A stretch of DNA of 64,000 nt, taken from Paenibacillus sp. JZ16 (GTDB lineage Bacteria; Bacillota; Bacilli; Paenibacillales; Paenibacillaceae). Location: positions 1,612,001 through 1,676,000 of the forward strand of contig NZ_CP017659.1 of the NCBI RefSeq assembly GCF_015326965.1, read 5' to 3'. Position numbers and translations under genes: made by a program. This document shows, in pieces, positions 18,515 through 27,568 of this stretch. Positions within the stretch are counted from its first letter, which is position 1. The number at the start of each line of letters is the position of its first letter. The notes beneath the pieces are model-generated. The model searched no databases and had not been told where the DNA came from. It saw only the letters and a program-made list of their open reading frames with translations.

Positions 18515-18521
18515 TAAAAAA

Positions 18522-18559
18522 AGAAAGCCTGACAAGGTCATCCCTTTGTCAGGCTTTCT
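18522..18559. terminator. Strong terminator of the NlpC/P60 gene (both directions possible)
   Basis: AGAAAGCCTGACAA and TTGTCAGGCTTTCT form a perfect 14-bp stem. Read on the minus strand it is followed by a run of seven T. Confidence 0.85.
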
Positions 18560-18596
18560 GATTATGTATCGTACTCTAAATGGCTGCGTAATCCAA

Positions 18597-19073
18597 CTAG
18601 CTTGCGCTTCCTACCAGCTTTGCATAGTTTTCTTGACTCAAAACACGACGTGCCGTGACATAACGCGGCTCGTAATAGGAATCGCTAAGCTTGCTGATTC
18701 TGACTCCCTTGCTGCTGGAAGCATGTGCAAATTGTCCGTCACCAATGTAAACGCCTGCATGAGAAATTCCGCTACCGCTCGTATTGAAGAATACCAAATC
18801 TCCAACCCGCAGATCTTGGCGATCCACATGTTCACCGGCTTGAGCCTGGCTTTGGGAAGTGCGCGGAAGATCAATATCGAAATTTCTAAACATGTACAGT
18901 ATAAATCCGGAGCAATCAAACCCGCTGGTAGTCGTTCCGCCCCATTTGTATGGAGTTCCTACCAATTGCTTCACTTGATACTGAAAATTCGGTTGTTGAT
19001 CAGCAAATGCTGAAACGGCACCAGAAGAAAAAATAATTGCAGACCCTAGCAAAGTGATGACAAACTTCTTCAA
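18597..19073 (-). CDS. Secreted NlpC/P60 peptidoglycan endopeptidase
   Basis: The 158-aa protein has a signal peptide (MKKFVITLLGSAIIFSSGAV, cleavage near AFADQ) and a single NlpC/P60 domain. The catalytic Cys is in TSGFDCSGFILY, the His in SGISHAGVYIG and the third polar residue in GQFAHASS. Such enzymes cut the D-Glu to diamino-acid bond in peptide stems. No wall-binding repeats are present. Its mRNA begins with a ydaO-type riboswitch (19085-19195), so expression should follow c-di-AMP level, as for other wall hydrolases. Confidence 0.92.
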   Translation of the reverse strand: MKKFVITLLGSAIIFSSGAVSAFADQQPNFQYQVKQLVGTPYKWGGTTTSGFDCSGFILYMFRNFDIDLPRTSQSQAQAGEHVDRQDLRVGDLVFFNTSGSGISHAGVYIGDGQFAHASSSKGVRISKLSDSYYEPRYVTARRVLSQENYAKLVGSAS

Positions 19074-19084
19074 AATATGTTCTC

Positions 19085-19195
19085 TCCTTCGATGCCTACG
19101 GAGTTAGCTAAGGGTTCGGTTGAAGGTTCCCTATACTCTCTATACAAGAGTAATTCACCCAAGACGGTTCCCCCGTTTTCACAAACGAAATTCGG
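19085..19195 (-). ncRNA. ydaO/yuaA-type cyclic di-AMP riboswitch
   Basis: On the minus strand, in order, are GAAAACGGGGGAACCG, TTGGGTGAATT, TATAGGGAACCTTC, CCGAACCC and GCTAACTCCGTAGGC. These are the conserved blocks of the ydaO aptamer in the right order and spacing. The aptamer ends about 12 bases before the NlpC/P60 start, so there is little room for a separate terminator; control may involve the ribosome site (GGAGAGAAC overlaps the 3' flank). Known members sense c-di-AMP and switch expression off when it is high. Confidence 0.9.
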
Positions 19196-19227
19196 CAAAA
19201 TTCATTAACGTTTTGTAACCTTCTCTT

Positions 19228-19257
19228 AATATAGTATACAAGCAAGGATGCTGTCAA
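19228..19257 (-). promoter_or_regulatory. Promoter of the riboswitch-NlpC/P60 transcript
   Basis: On the minus strand a perfect TTGACA (19252-19257) is followed after 18 bases by TATATT (19228-19233). Transcription would begin just before the aptamer. Confidence 0.65.
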
Positions 19258-19466
19258 TGATATCCTAAAAATCTATCGTTTTATGTTTGGAGCTGTCGTA
19301 AAGATGAAGAATTTCGGCAGGAGATTGGTTAACCGTCTCACTCAGTCATGACAATTATGTAACTCTGTTCTCCTTTCCGCGCTGCTTTTTTAATTAATCT
19401 AGCAACTTTTTACAAATCTATGCGTTTACATATCAGAAATGAAATTAAAGAGGTGATCCATCACTT

Positions 19467-19994
19467 ATGAGTCAAATAACGATGGCAGAAGCACTAGCTG
19501 TTCGGGCAGCAATTAACCGTCTCATCAATCAGTTGATGTCGGAACGCTTGAACAACAGCAGCACGATTATTGAAAAAGGGGAGACGGCGGAATACCCTAC
19601 GCGCAGCGTAGATGCCATTACGGAAGAAATCGAAGCGGCCGCGGCGGATTATAGGAAGCTGGATTTGCTGATGGCAATCTCCAATACCACGCAGACTATT
19701 CCCTGGAACGGCTCCGACATTACGATCATGGAAGCGATCGAGCTGGCCAAACAAATACGCAGCGATATCGGACAGCTTGCCCATCTCGGTTCCCGCAAGA
19801 AGCTGGAGCGCCAGAGCAGCCGTGGCAGCGGAGACGGTGCCATAACGCTGTTCAACGTCGCCTTATATGATCCAGAGGCTTATCAGGCGCTAGCCCGCAA
19901 GAAGGAACGCGAGGTAACCAAGCTCTCTTCGCTGATTGAGCATGCCAATCATACGTCTTTGATTACGTTTGACGCATCCAAGTACATGGAATAG
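19467..19994 (+). CDS. DIP1984-like protein
   Basis: The 175-aa protein is almost entirely helical and charged. It opens MSQITMAEALAVRAAINRLINQLMSERL and includes YRKLDLLMAISNTTQTI, ITIMEAIELAKQIRSDIGQL and a Ser/Gly/Arg-rich loop. The pattern (AEALALR repeat at the N-terminus, T-x-T-x-I-P segment, second AEAIALR-like helix) matches DIP1984/septicolysin-like proteins, whose role is not clear. GAGGTGAT precedes the ATG. No membrane segment or signal is present. It is alone between two terminator regions. The family assignment is by pattern only. Confidence 0.6.
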   Translation: MSQITMAEALAVRAAINRLINQLMSERLNNSSTIIEKGETAEYPTRSVDAITEEIEAAAADYRKLDLLMAISNTTQTIPWNGSDITIMEAIELAKQIRSDIGQLAHLGSRKKLERQSSRGSGDGAITLFNVALYDPEAYQALARKKEREVTKLSSLIEHANHTSLITFDASKYME

Positions 19995-20000
19995 CGACAG

Positions 20001-20056
20001 CCGCCGGCTCCAAGCCTGCAGGTCACCCCACGTGCGGGTTTGGAGCCGGCGGTTTC
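20001..20056 (+). terminator. Terminator of the DIP1984-like gene
   Basis: CCGCCGGCTCCAA and TTGGAGCCGGCGG form a perfect 13-bp stem seven bases past the stop, followed by TTT. A second GC-rich inverted sequence (CCGCCGG) follows directly. The rest of the gap to 20253 shows no gene. Confidence 0.75.
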
Positions 20057-20253
20057 CGCCGGCGGGCGGGAAAGTGCGAGCAACCGTTTATTGTTTGTCG
20101 GATACAAACAAACCTAACCAGAAACCAAAAAAATCGACTCCAGCGCAAACGGATGACGGTTTACGGTTCACGCCTATCACTTGTTACTTGTTACGGACTT
20201 ATGACGCAAATAAATGATCGCTCCGTTTCCCGCTCTCTCTATGAATAATTGGA

Positions 20254-20280
20254 AAGCCGCCCTTCTGAGGGCGGCTTTTG
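20254..20280. terminator. Terminator between convergent units
   Basis: AAGCCGCCCT and AGGGCGGCTT pair around CTG-type loop, followed by TTTTG on the plus strand. It lies about 110 bases beyond the last gene of the leftward peptide operon and may serve that unit as well. The sequence 20281-20388 shows no gene. Confidence 0.65.
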
Positions 20281-20388
20281 TTGATTTCTCTTTAGCTAGG
20301 TAACTGGATACTACGTCGTCATTCCGAGCGCTCTTTCTGGTATCTATTTATCATTGATCCTATTCGTATCATTCTCTTCAGGCCTATG

Positions 20389-21342
20389 CTACTGGAACAA
20401 AGCCGCAGCTCCAACCAGACCAACATCGTCCCGAAGTCCTGCAGGAACGATCTCGTACGTCCCTAAATAGGACGGCATGACCAGCTTATCCGTCATTTCC
20501 CGCAGCTGCGGGAACAACAGCTCACCTGCTCTGCTCACACCCCCGCCAATGACGATGCGATCGGGGTTAAAGCTGTGAATGACGTTAACCAGTCCAAGCG
20601 CCATGTAATAGATGGCACGATCAATGACCTCCATTGCAACGGGGTCTTGAAGACGTTTGGCCTCGAATACATGCTTGGCGTTCACTCCCGCATCAGCTGC
20701 CGCCAGTTCTGATATGACACTTGGCTGGGTAAGCATTCGCTGGGATGCTGCGAGTCCGATGGCTGTTCCAGAAGCAAATACCTCCCAACAGCCGTGGCTG
20801 CCGCAATTGCACTGCGGACCGCTGGGATCAATGATATGGTGTCCCAGTTCCCCAGCAAAGGAACTGCTGCCCAGGAACAGCTTCCCATCCAGCACGATGC
20901 CTGAGCCGATACCGGTGCTCAGCGTCACGTACACCATGTTCGTCGCCCCTCTTCCGGCACCTCTTACATACTCTCCCCATGCGGCTGCATTAGCATCATT
21001 CAGCACCTGAACCTCCGTATGCAGCTCACGTTCCATCCATGCTTTGAGGGGAACATTCGTCCATTGCGGCAGATTCGTCCCATGGATGACAATGCCCTCC
21101 CGGCTGTTAACCGTTCCCGGCGAAGCCATGCCAACCCCTCGGAGCGATTGGCCGCCCGAGACGCTGCGAATCATATTCGTAATTCTCGTAACCACTTCTT
21201 CGGCAGTACGCGCGCCTGCCGTCTCCATTTGCTCCCGGTTCAGCAGCTGTCCTTCGGAATCAAAGAGCGCTGCCGCGATCTTCGTACCCCCAAGGTCAAC
21301 GCCAACCACAAATTCTTGCTGTTTATTCAATACGGTTTGCAA
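20389..21342 (-). CDS. ROK-family sugar kinase
   Basis: The 317-aa protein has the ROK layout: ATP-binding GVDLGGTK (residues 14-21), catalytic LNDANAAAWGE (D116), GELGHHI (E165, H168), and the zinc motif CNCGSHGC (C178, C180, C185). Such kinases phosphorylate glucose, N-acetylglucosamine, ManNAc or fructose; the substrate cannot be decided from this. It is the last gene of a unit with a peptide importer, aminopeptidase, asparaginase and CutC, which hints at an amino sugar released from glycopeptides (inference). The start is a TTG with AGGTG 8 bases upstream. Confidence 0.85.
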   Translation of the reverse strand: MQTVLNKQQEFVVGVDLGGTKIAAALFDSEGQLLNREQMETAGARTAEEVVTRITNMIRSVSGGQSLRGVGMASPGTVNSREGIVIHGTNLPQWTNVPLKAWMERELHTEVQVLNDANAAAWGEYVRGAGRGATNMVYVTLSTGIGSGIVLDGKLFLGSSSFAGELGHHIIDPSGPQCNCGSHGCWEVFASGTAIGLAASQRMLTQPSVISELAAADAGVNAKHVFEAKRLQDPVAMEVIDRAIYYMALGLVNVIHSFNPDRIVIGGGVSRAGELLFPQLREMTDKLVMPSYLGTYEIVPAGLRDDVGLVGAAALFQ

Positions 21343-21377
21343 TTTTTGTTCACCTGTTTCCGATAGGTTTGCTACTT

Positions 21378-22067
21378 CTAATGATGTAAGCTGTCAGCCA
21401 ATGATCGCAGCTCAACCGGATCAATGGGCTTCAGCCCTGATCGGCCATACCGGACAGCGGAGCCGAAATGCACCTCGCTCACGCCGGTCTGGTCGATAAA
21501 ATCATGTATGATTTCCCACTTCAGGCCATTGCCTGCCAATATTTTAAGCTCGCTTCCTGCCGTATGTTCTACCAGCTCCCGAATTCTCGGGATGGCTTGC
21601 GGTGCAGGCTGCGGCCCGCCAGACGTTAAGACGCGGGTAACCGACCGGTATTTCTGCAATGTACGAAGCCCTTCGAACTGATTCTCCAATTCATCAAAAG
21701 CCCGGTGGAACGTGACCTGCATATCCCCTGTCCATTCCAGCATTTTGACTAAGGAGACCTCGTCAATCTTTCCTTCCGGAGTCAGCATGCCGATTACTAC
21801 GCCAGCTGCGCCTGCCTTGCGGATCGCCTTCACCTCCGCAATCATGGTAGCTATATCATGTTCGTTGTACACAAAGGATCTGCTATGAGGTCTGACCATG
21901 ACATGAACAGGAATCTGAACGGCTTTCACAACCTCTTCTACAAGCCCGATTCCCGGCGTAAGTCCGCCTTCGGTGATCGCCGTGATCAATTCCAGGCGGT
22001 CCGCGCCATTCTGCTCTGCTGTGATGGCATCATCCACGCATGTTGCGATTATTTCAAGCAGCATCAT
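21378..22067 (-). CDS. cutC: CutC family protein
   Basis: The product of about 229 aa opens MLLEIIATCVDDAITAEQNGADRLELITAITEGGLTPG, followed by VHVMVRPHSRSFVYN, VTFHRAFDE and VLTSGGPQPAPQ. These are the diagnostic strands of the CutC TIM barrel. The family was named for copper tolerance in E. coli, but an enzyme role is likely because the barrel has a conserved polar pocket; the reaction is not known. Four ATG codons in a row begin the frame after AAGGAG; the third (22067) has the best spacing. It lies between the kinase and the aminopeptidase with short gaps. Confidence 0.9.
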   Translation of the reverse strand: MMLLEIIATCVDDAITAEQNGADRLELITAITEGGLTPGIGLVEEVVKAVQIPVHVMVRPHSRSFVYNEHDIATMIAEVKAIRKAGAAGVVIGMLTPEGKIDEVSLVKMLEWTGDMQVTFHRAFDELENQFEGLRTLQKYRSVTRVLTSGGPQPAPQAIPRIRELVEHTAGSELKILAGNGLKWEIIHDFIDQTGVSEVHFGSAVRYGRSGLKPIDPVELRSLADSLHH

Positions 22068-22093
22068 CATCACTCCTTATTGAAGTTGATTCT

Positions 22094-23554
22094 TTATGCA
22101 TGGGAAAACTGCTTCTCCACATAATCCGCGAGCAATCTCGCGCCATATCCAGTAGCCCCCGCTGCAGAATGAGGGAAATCCCGTTTATACTGGACCGTGC
22201 CCGCCATATCGATGTGAACCCATTCCATGGAATCCGCCACAAAATGACGGATAAACAGCGCAGCCGTTATAGCGCCAGCCAAAGTGGACGTACCGACATT
22301 TTTCAGATCGGCATAATCGCTTCTAAGCTCTGATTCGTACTCGTCCATCAGCGGCATAGGCCATACGCGCTCACCGTTACGCTCACCGAGCTCAACCAAA
22401 TCGGCCGTAATCTGTGGGTCGCCCCAGATACCCGCAATCTCCAAGCCCAATGCCGCTCCGACATTACCGGTGAGGGTTGCGATATCAATCACTTTATCTG
22501 CGCCAAGATTCGCTGCATGCAGCAGCGCATCGGCAATGATCAATCTGCCCTCCCCATCCGTATTGGCGATCTGAACGCTTAAACCATTCGGATAATGAAC
22601 GACGGAAGATGGTAGCATCGCATCCGGTCCCGATAAATTATCCGCAACGGCGATCAGCGCCGTTACGCGTACCGGAGCTTTTTGCGATACCAGAATATCC
22701 ATGGCACCCACGACCGCTGCAGCGCCTCCCATATCCATACGAGCATCGCTGATGTCCCGGCCGATTTTAACGTTAATGCCGCCCATATCAAAGGTAACGC
22801 CTTTGCCGATGAGTACAATATGAGGGCTCTCCTTATCGGAACCCACCCCATTATAGGCAATCTCAATCATGGCAGGCTCATATTTGCTGCCGGCTCCCAC
22901 GGCGATCAGACCGTTCATCTGCCGATCATGGAGCTCTTCTCCGCGATACACATGTAGCTGAACGGGTGCCTTCTTGAAACGGTCCTTAACAACCGCTACG
23001 AACGCTTCCGGATTTAACGTTTCCGGAGACTCATTCACCAGGTCTCGGGTGAACTGCGTCCCTTCGATCCGGATTATTGCCGTCTGTATAATGGCTTCCA
23101 GATCTTCACGGGAAAGCCCCTCCCAGTCTTCTAGTCGAAGATGAAGAGACAGGGATTGCAGATTGGCCGTGACCCCGCGATGCTTATTGAATTGATATAG
23201 TCCATACATCCAGCCTTCAACCCACGCCTGAAGTTCTTCCTCTATCGAAATCCGGGAAGATGCCCCGACGCCGCGGACTAAGGGGCGAATCAGCGCTGCG
23301 CTTGTTTTATTCTCCTTGAGCAATGCTCTCGCGGCTGATGCGCCTGTTCTGCGCACTTGCTCCAACGTCAGGTTTGAACGCTGCCCCATGCCGACAACGA
23401 GATCATCCGCTTCTTGATCGGAGCGGCCATAGAACCACGTCAGCGTCATGCGCTGCTTTCGAGATTCCGTTAAACGAAAATGAGACTCCGCCCCCTCATA
23501 AACCACATAAATCGAAGTATCTGCCAGGTGAGCTTCATCTATTGTGATGTTCAT
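22094..23554 (-). CDS. Leucyl aminopeptidase (M17 family), variant signature
   Basis: The 486-aa protein has the M17 catalytic domain in its second half: GKGVTFDMGGINVK (metal-binding Lys and Asp), DARMDMGGAAAV, and NTDGEGRLIIADALLHA, then TLTGNVGAALG. Two positions differ from the common patterns: NTDAEGRL has Gly for Ala, and the usual Ser after FD is Met. The metal ligands K, D, D, D and E are all kept, so activity is likely. The enzyme removes N-terminal residues from peptides in the cytoplasm using two zinc or manganese ions. It follows the oligopeptide transporter genes directly, which suggests it digests the imported peptides. Confidence 0.88.
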   Translation of the reverse strand: MNITIDEAHLADTSIYVVYEGAESHFRLTESRKQRMTLTWFYGRSDQEADDLVVGMGQRSNLTLEQVRRTGASAARALLKENKTSAALIRPLVRGVGASSRISIEEELQAWVEGWMYGLYQFNKHRGVTANLQSLSLHLRLEDWEGLSREDLEAIIQTAIIRIEGTQFTRDLVNESPETLNPEAFVAVVKDRFKKAPVQLHVYRGEELHDRQMNGLIAVGAGSKYEPAMIEIAYNGVGSDKESPHIVLIGKGVTFDMGGINVKIGRDISDARMDMGGAAAVVGAMDILVSQKAPVRVTALIAVADNLSGPDAMLPSSVVHYPNGLSVQIANTDGEGRLIIADALLHAANLGADKVIDIATLTGNVGAALGLEIAGIWGDPQITADLVELGERNGERVWPMPLMDEYESELRSDYADLKNVGTSTLAGAITAALFIRHFVADSMEWVHIDMAGTVQYKRDFPHSAAGATGYGARLLADYVEKQFSHA

Positions 23555-23600
23555 CGAGCCTTCCCTCCTCTATAAGAGAATCATCGCTGTTAAGCGTTTG

Positions 23601-24590
23601 TTAAGCGTTTTTCATGATTTCTTCGTCATATAAATGGCATGCCACCTGATGGCCCGGCTCAACCTCACGATATACCGGCGTAATCTGTTTGCACACTTCC
23701 ATGCAGGAAGGACAGCGTGTATGGAAGCGGCAGCCTGTCGGAGGATTCACCGGACTAGGCAGATCACCCTTCAGAATGATCCGTTCCTTCTTCTGCTTCG
23801 GATCCGGAACGGGTACCGAGGATAGCAGCGCTTGAGTGTAAGGATGCAGCGGGCGATCATACAGCGTATCTTTGTCGGCGGTCTCCACGAGCGCTCCCAA
23901 ATACATGACGCCGATCCGGTCGCTGATATGCTCAACCACGCTGAGATCATGGGAGATGAACAGATAAGTCAGGCCGTATTCCTCTTGAAGATCCTGCAGC
24001 AGGTTCAGCACCTGCGATTGGATGGAAACATCCAGCGCGGACACAGGCTCGTCGGCAACAATTAGATTTGGACGCACGGACAGCGCTCTGGCAATGCCGA
24101 TCCGCTGCCGCTGACCGCCGCTGAACTCATGAGCAAAGCGTTCGGCATGAAAGCTGTTCAATCCGACCGTTTCCAGAAGCTCGCAGGCCAGTTTGTCCCG
24201 CTCTTTGGTGCTCAGCTTGGTATGAATCAGCAAGGGCTCCGCGACCAGCTCTTTGACCTTCATCCTTGGATTAAGAGAGGCGTATGGATCCTGAAATACC
24301 ATCTGCATGTCTTTGCGCAGAGGGCGCATCTGATTCTCGTTGTATCCGCTAATATCCGTTCCGTTAAACAGCACCTCGCCGCTATTCGGCGTCAGCAGTC
24401 GGGTCACCAGGCGGCCTGTCGTCGATTTGCCGCAGCCGCTTTCGCCTACCAGACTGAAGGTCTCGCCCTTATGGATCGCGAAGGAGATTCCATCCACGGC
24501 ACGAAGCTGCTTGGATGTGCCGAAGAATCCTTTTTTCACCGTGAATGATTTCTGCAAATTCTTTACTTCTAATAGAGGTGTTTCTTTCAT
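23601..24590 (-). CDS. Oligopeptide ABC transporter ATP-binding protein (OppF/DppF type)
   Basis: The 329-aa protein has Walker [13 protein letters not shown], signature [15 protein letters not shown], Walker [13 protein letters not shown], and the family-specific C-terminal region with [17 protein letters not shown]. It energises import together with the adjacent second ATPase. Its ATG overlaps the stop of the upstream ATPase by 4 bases, so translation is coupled. Confidence 0.93.
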   Translation of the reverse strand: MKETPLLEVKNLQKSFTVKKGFFGTSKQLRAVDGISFAIHKGETFSLVGESGCGKSTTGRLVTRLLTPNSGEVLFNGTDISGYNENQMRPLRKDMQMVFQDPYASLNPRMKVKELVAEPLLIHTKLSTKERDKLACELLETVGLNSFHAERFAHEFSGGQRQRIGIARALSVRPNLIVADEPVSALDVSIQSQVLNLLQDLQEEYGLTYLFISHDLSVVEHISDRIGVMYLGALVETADKDTLYDRPLHPYTQALLSSVPVPDPKQKKERIILKGDLPSPVNPPTGCRFHTRCPSCMEVCKQITPVYREVEPGHQVACHLYDEEIMKNA

Positions 24591-25591
24591 GCGGTTTCTC
24601 CTCCCTTCGTGTGACCTTCCTGTGTCAGCCAGCAGCGGCTCTTACGATTTTCTTCATGTGCGACAGGGAGAAGCTCCGGCTCCTGGGAGAGGCACTGCTC
24701 CATTACGAACGGGCATCGCGGAGCAAACTTGCAGCCTTTCGGCATGTTCCGCAGATCCGGCACATTCCCTGGAATGGATTCCAAACGGCGTACCTTTTGT
24801 CTAAGCTTGGGCACTGAATGAATGAGCCCTTTGGTGTATGGATGCTGAGGATTCTCGAACAGTTCTTCAACCGTTGCCTCTTCCACGACTCTGCCTGCAT
24901 ACATGACAACCACCCGGTCGCACATTTCGGCCACGACGCCAAGGTCATGGGTAATGAGCAGCATGCCCATTTCCTGCTCGGTCTTGAGTCGGTTCATCAG
25001 ATCCAGGATCTGAGCTTGAATCGTGACGTCAAGAGCCGTGGTCGGCTCATCGGCAATCAACAGCTTCGGATTGCAGGACATCGCCATCGCAATCATGACC
25101 CGCTGCCGCATGCCGCCGGACAATTGGTGTGGATAGTCATCCACGACCTCGTCCGCCCGCGGAATGCCGACAAGTTTGAGCGAGTCGATGGCATGCTGCC
25201 GCGCTTTCTTGCGGCTATAACCCAGGTGCAGCATGATGGATTCCTCCAGCTGTTTCCCGATACGAAGGACGGGATTCAGGGATGTCATTGGTTCCTGGAA
25301 GATCATGGCCAGCTCGTTACCCCGATAGCGGCGCATTTCTTTTTCCGACATTTGTACGAGATCCTTGCCCTCAAAACTTACCGAGCCCCCGGATATTCGG
25401 CCGGGCGTATCCTTAAGAAGTCTCATGATGGACAGGGAGGTCACGCTTTTGCCGCATCCGGATTCACCCACGAGTCCAAGCACTTCGCCTTTATTGATGT
25501 GAAAATCGACCCCTGCTACGGCAAGCACCGATGAGCCATCGCGTTTGAATTCGGTTTTGAGCCCCTTTACTTCAAGCAATGTTTGCGTCAC
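24587..25591 (-). CDS. Oligopeptide ABC transporter ATP-binding protein (OppD/DppD type)
   Basis: The 334-aa protein has Walker [14 protein letters not shown]-loop [12 protein letters not shown], signature [15 protein letters not shown], Walker [13 protein letters not shown] and a C-terminal [15 protein letters not shown], probably the cysteine-rich Fe-S-like segment of this subfamily. It pairs with the OppF-type ATPase encoded just downstream with a 4-base overlap. Confidence 0.93.
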   Translation of the reverse strand: MTQTLLEVKGLKTEFKRDGSSVLAVAGVDFHINKGEVLGLVGESGCGKSVTSLSIMRLLKDTPGRISGGSVSFEGKDLVQMSEKEMRRYRGNELAMIFQEPMTSLNPVLRIGKQLEESIMLHLGYSRKKARQHAIDSLKLVGIPRADEVVDDYPHQLSGGMRQRVMIAMAMSCNPKLLIADEPTTALDVTIQAQILDLMNRLKTEQEMGMLLITHDLGVVAEMCDRVVVMYAGRVVEEATVEELFENPQHPYTKGLIHSVPKLRQKVRRLESIPGNVPDLRNMPKGCKFAPRCPFVMEQCLSQEPELLPVAHEENRKSRCWLTQEGHTKGGETA

Positions 25592-25606
25592 GATCTATCC
25601 CCCCTA

Positions 25607-26515
25607 TTAGTTTTTGGTCTTCGGATCAAGGGCATCATTCAGTCCGTCACCGATCAGATTGAATGCAAGCACAGTCAGGAATATCAGAAGTCCCGGGTAG
25701 TACACGATATGCGGTGCAATGCTTAAGTAATCGCGTCCCATACTGAGCATAGCGCCCCAGTCCGGTTCTGTCGGTTTGGCCCCGAGTCCGAGGAAGCTTA
25801 ACGAAGAAGCTGCCAGAATGGCGCCGCCGATTCGCATCGACACGTTGACGATGATGCTGGGAACCGTCTCGGGAAAAATATGCTTCCATATAATCCGGTT
25901 ATGCTTGGCCCCCATCGATCTTGCCGCCTCTACATATAAAGACTCCTTCGCGGAGAGTGTTACACTTCGGATGATTCTGGCAAACGACGGTGTGCCAAAG
26001 ACCGCCACCGCGATCACCACATTCGATAATCCCGGCCCCAAAATCGCTACGATTCCAATGGCAAGCAGCAGGTCAGGAAAGGAGAACATGACGTCACTGC
26101 CCCGCATAATGAGACGGTCGATCCAGCCGCCATAGTAGCCGCTGATCAAGCCGAGAATCGTACCGAGAACTGCGGATATAAATACCGCGCTTAAGCTGAC
26201 CGCCATGGTTAACCGTGTTCCGTCAATCAAGCGGCTCAGGATATCGCGGCCATACTCATCCGTACCCGCCCAGTGGGCAGCCGACGGGCCTTGCATCATT
26301 GCATCGTAGTTGGGCTCATTCGGAGGATACGGAACGATATGCGGACCGATCACCGCGAGCACAAGGAGTAACAAGATAAATCCGCTTGATATTACGGCAA
26401 GCTTTTGCTTCATGAATTTAGATGTAAACGCTCTGAATTTGCCAGTTGCCTGGCTCTTTGCAAGCATATCCTCCGGCGCGGAGGAATGGACCGTCACTGT
26501 TGAATTGTTGCTCAT
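25607..26515 (-). CDS. Oligopeptide ABC transporter permease (OppC/DppC type)
   Basis: The 302-aa membrane protein has an N-terminal cytoplasmic part, about six membrane helices and the EAA-type loop (LYVEAARSMGAKHNRIIWKHIFPE). DEYGRDILSRLIDGTRL is typical of OppC. It forms the transmembrane channel with the OppB-type permease whose gene precedes it by 12 bases. Confidence 0.92.
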   Translation of the reverse strand: MSNNSTVTVHSSAPEDMLAKSQATGKFRAFTSKFMKQKLAVISSGFILLLLVLAVIGPHIVPYPPNEPNYDAMMQGPSAAHWAGTDEYGRDILSRLIDGTRLTMAVSLSAVFISAVLGTILGLISGYYGGWIDRLIMRGSDVMFSFPDLLLAIGIVAILGPGLSNVVIAVAVFGTPSFARIIRSVTLSAKESLYVEAARSMGAKHNRIIWKHIFPETVPSIIVNVSMRIGGAILAASSLSFLGLGAKPTEPDWGAMLSMGRDYLSIAPHIVYYPGLLIFLTVLAFNLIGDGLNDALDPKTKN

Positions 26516-26527
26516 GAGTTCCCCCTC

Positions 26528-27454
26528 CTATTTCGATGCATACCGGATTTTTGGATTCAGTACACCGTACAATAAATCGACAATCAGGTTAATCAGGATA
26601 AATTCGGCTGCAAACAGCAGTAAAAGCGCTTGAATGACGGTATAATCCCGGAATGCGATCGAGTCGACCAAGAGACGTCCCATGCCCGGAATACTGAATA
26701 CGGTCTCAACCATAACCGAACCGCCCAGCAAAAATCCGAACTGCAGCCCTGCAACGGTTACGACCTGAATCAAGGAATTGCGCAGCGCATGCCTTCCGAC
26801 AACGACGAATTCCCGCAGACCCTTCGCGCGTCCGGTCCGCACATAATCCTCGCGCATCGTTTCGAGCATCGACGTACGTGAGTATCTTGCCAGCATGGAC
26901 ATAATCCCGGCCCCTAGCGTAAAAGAAGGCAGAATATAGGATTGCCAGCTGTCGACACCGCCTGTTGGGAACCAACCAAGCTCAACAGAGAAAATTTGAA
27001 TCAGTACAAGACCAAGCCAGAATCCTGGCAAGGAAATACCGGATATTGCAGTCAACATTCCGATATAGTCCGGCCATTTTCCGCGATTAACGGCAGATAT
27101 GATACCAATGATCAGACCAATAACCAATGCCCAGCCAAGGCTGGTAAAGGTCAGGACAATGGTCGGGAAAAACCGGCTCTCCAACATGTCCGTTACCGGC
27201 AGATTGGAAGTAACAGATACACCCAAGTCACCCTTCAACAGATCACTCATGTAGTTCACATACTGCTGCCATAGCGGCAAGTTTAAGCCTAGCTGCTCTC
27301 GAATCCCGTTGATCTCCTCAAGGGTGGCATCCTTACCTGCAACAAGTCGTGCCGGATCTCCAGGAATAAGGTGAATGAACATAAATACAAGAATGGATAC
27401 AACGAACAACAGCGGGATAACACCCAGCAGCCTCTGAATTGCATATCTTCCCAA
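26528..27454 (-). CDS. Oligopeptide ABC transporter permease (OppB/DppB type)
   Basis: The 308-aa membrane protein opens MGRYAIQRLLGVIPLLFVVSILVF and holds FIHLIPGDPARLVAG, GISLPGFWLGLVLI and the EAA loop DYVRTGRAKGLREFVVVGRHALRNSL, all standard for OppB. It pairs with the OppC-type permease. Confidence 0.93.
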   Translation of the reverse strand: MGRYAIQRLLGVIPLLFVVSILVFMFIHLIPGDPARLVAGKDATLEEINGIREQLGLNLPLWQQYVNYMSDLLKGDLGVSVTSNLPVTDMLESRFFPTIVLTFTSLGWALVIGLIIGIISAVNRGKWPDYIGMLTAISGISLPGFWLGLVLIQIFSVELGWFPTGGVDSWQSYILPSFTLGAGIMSMLARYSRTSMLETMREDYVRTGRAKGLREFVVVGRHALRNSLIQVVTVAGLQFGFLLGGSVMVETVFSIPGMGRLLVDSIAFRDYTVIQALLLLFAAEFILINLIVDLLYGVLNPKIRYASK

Positions 27455-27495
27455 AGGATGTGCCTCCTTTCAACATGCCTGCTTTTAAAATACGA

Positions 27496-27530
27496 TGGGC
27501 CGCTTCCTTATTGATTCAAGAGGCGGCCCA
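27496..27530 (-). terminator. Intercistronic hairpin between binding-protein and permease genes
   Basis: TGGGCCGC and GCGGCCCA form a perfect 8-bp stem. On the minus strand it is followed by ATCGTATTTT. Such hairpins behind binding-protein genes often give partial termination or protect the upstream mRNA, so that the binding protein is made in excess. Confidence 0.6.
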
Positions 27531-27568
27531 CCACAAGGTATACGTTTAGCAAGCTCTTCGCTGCCTGA

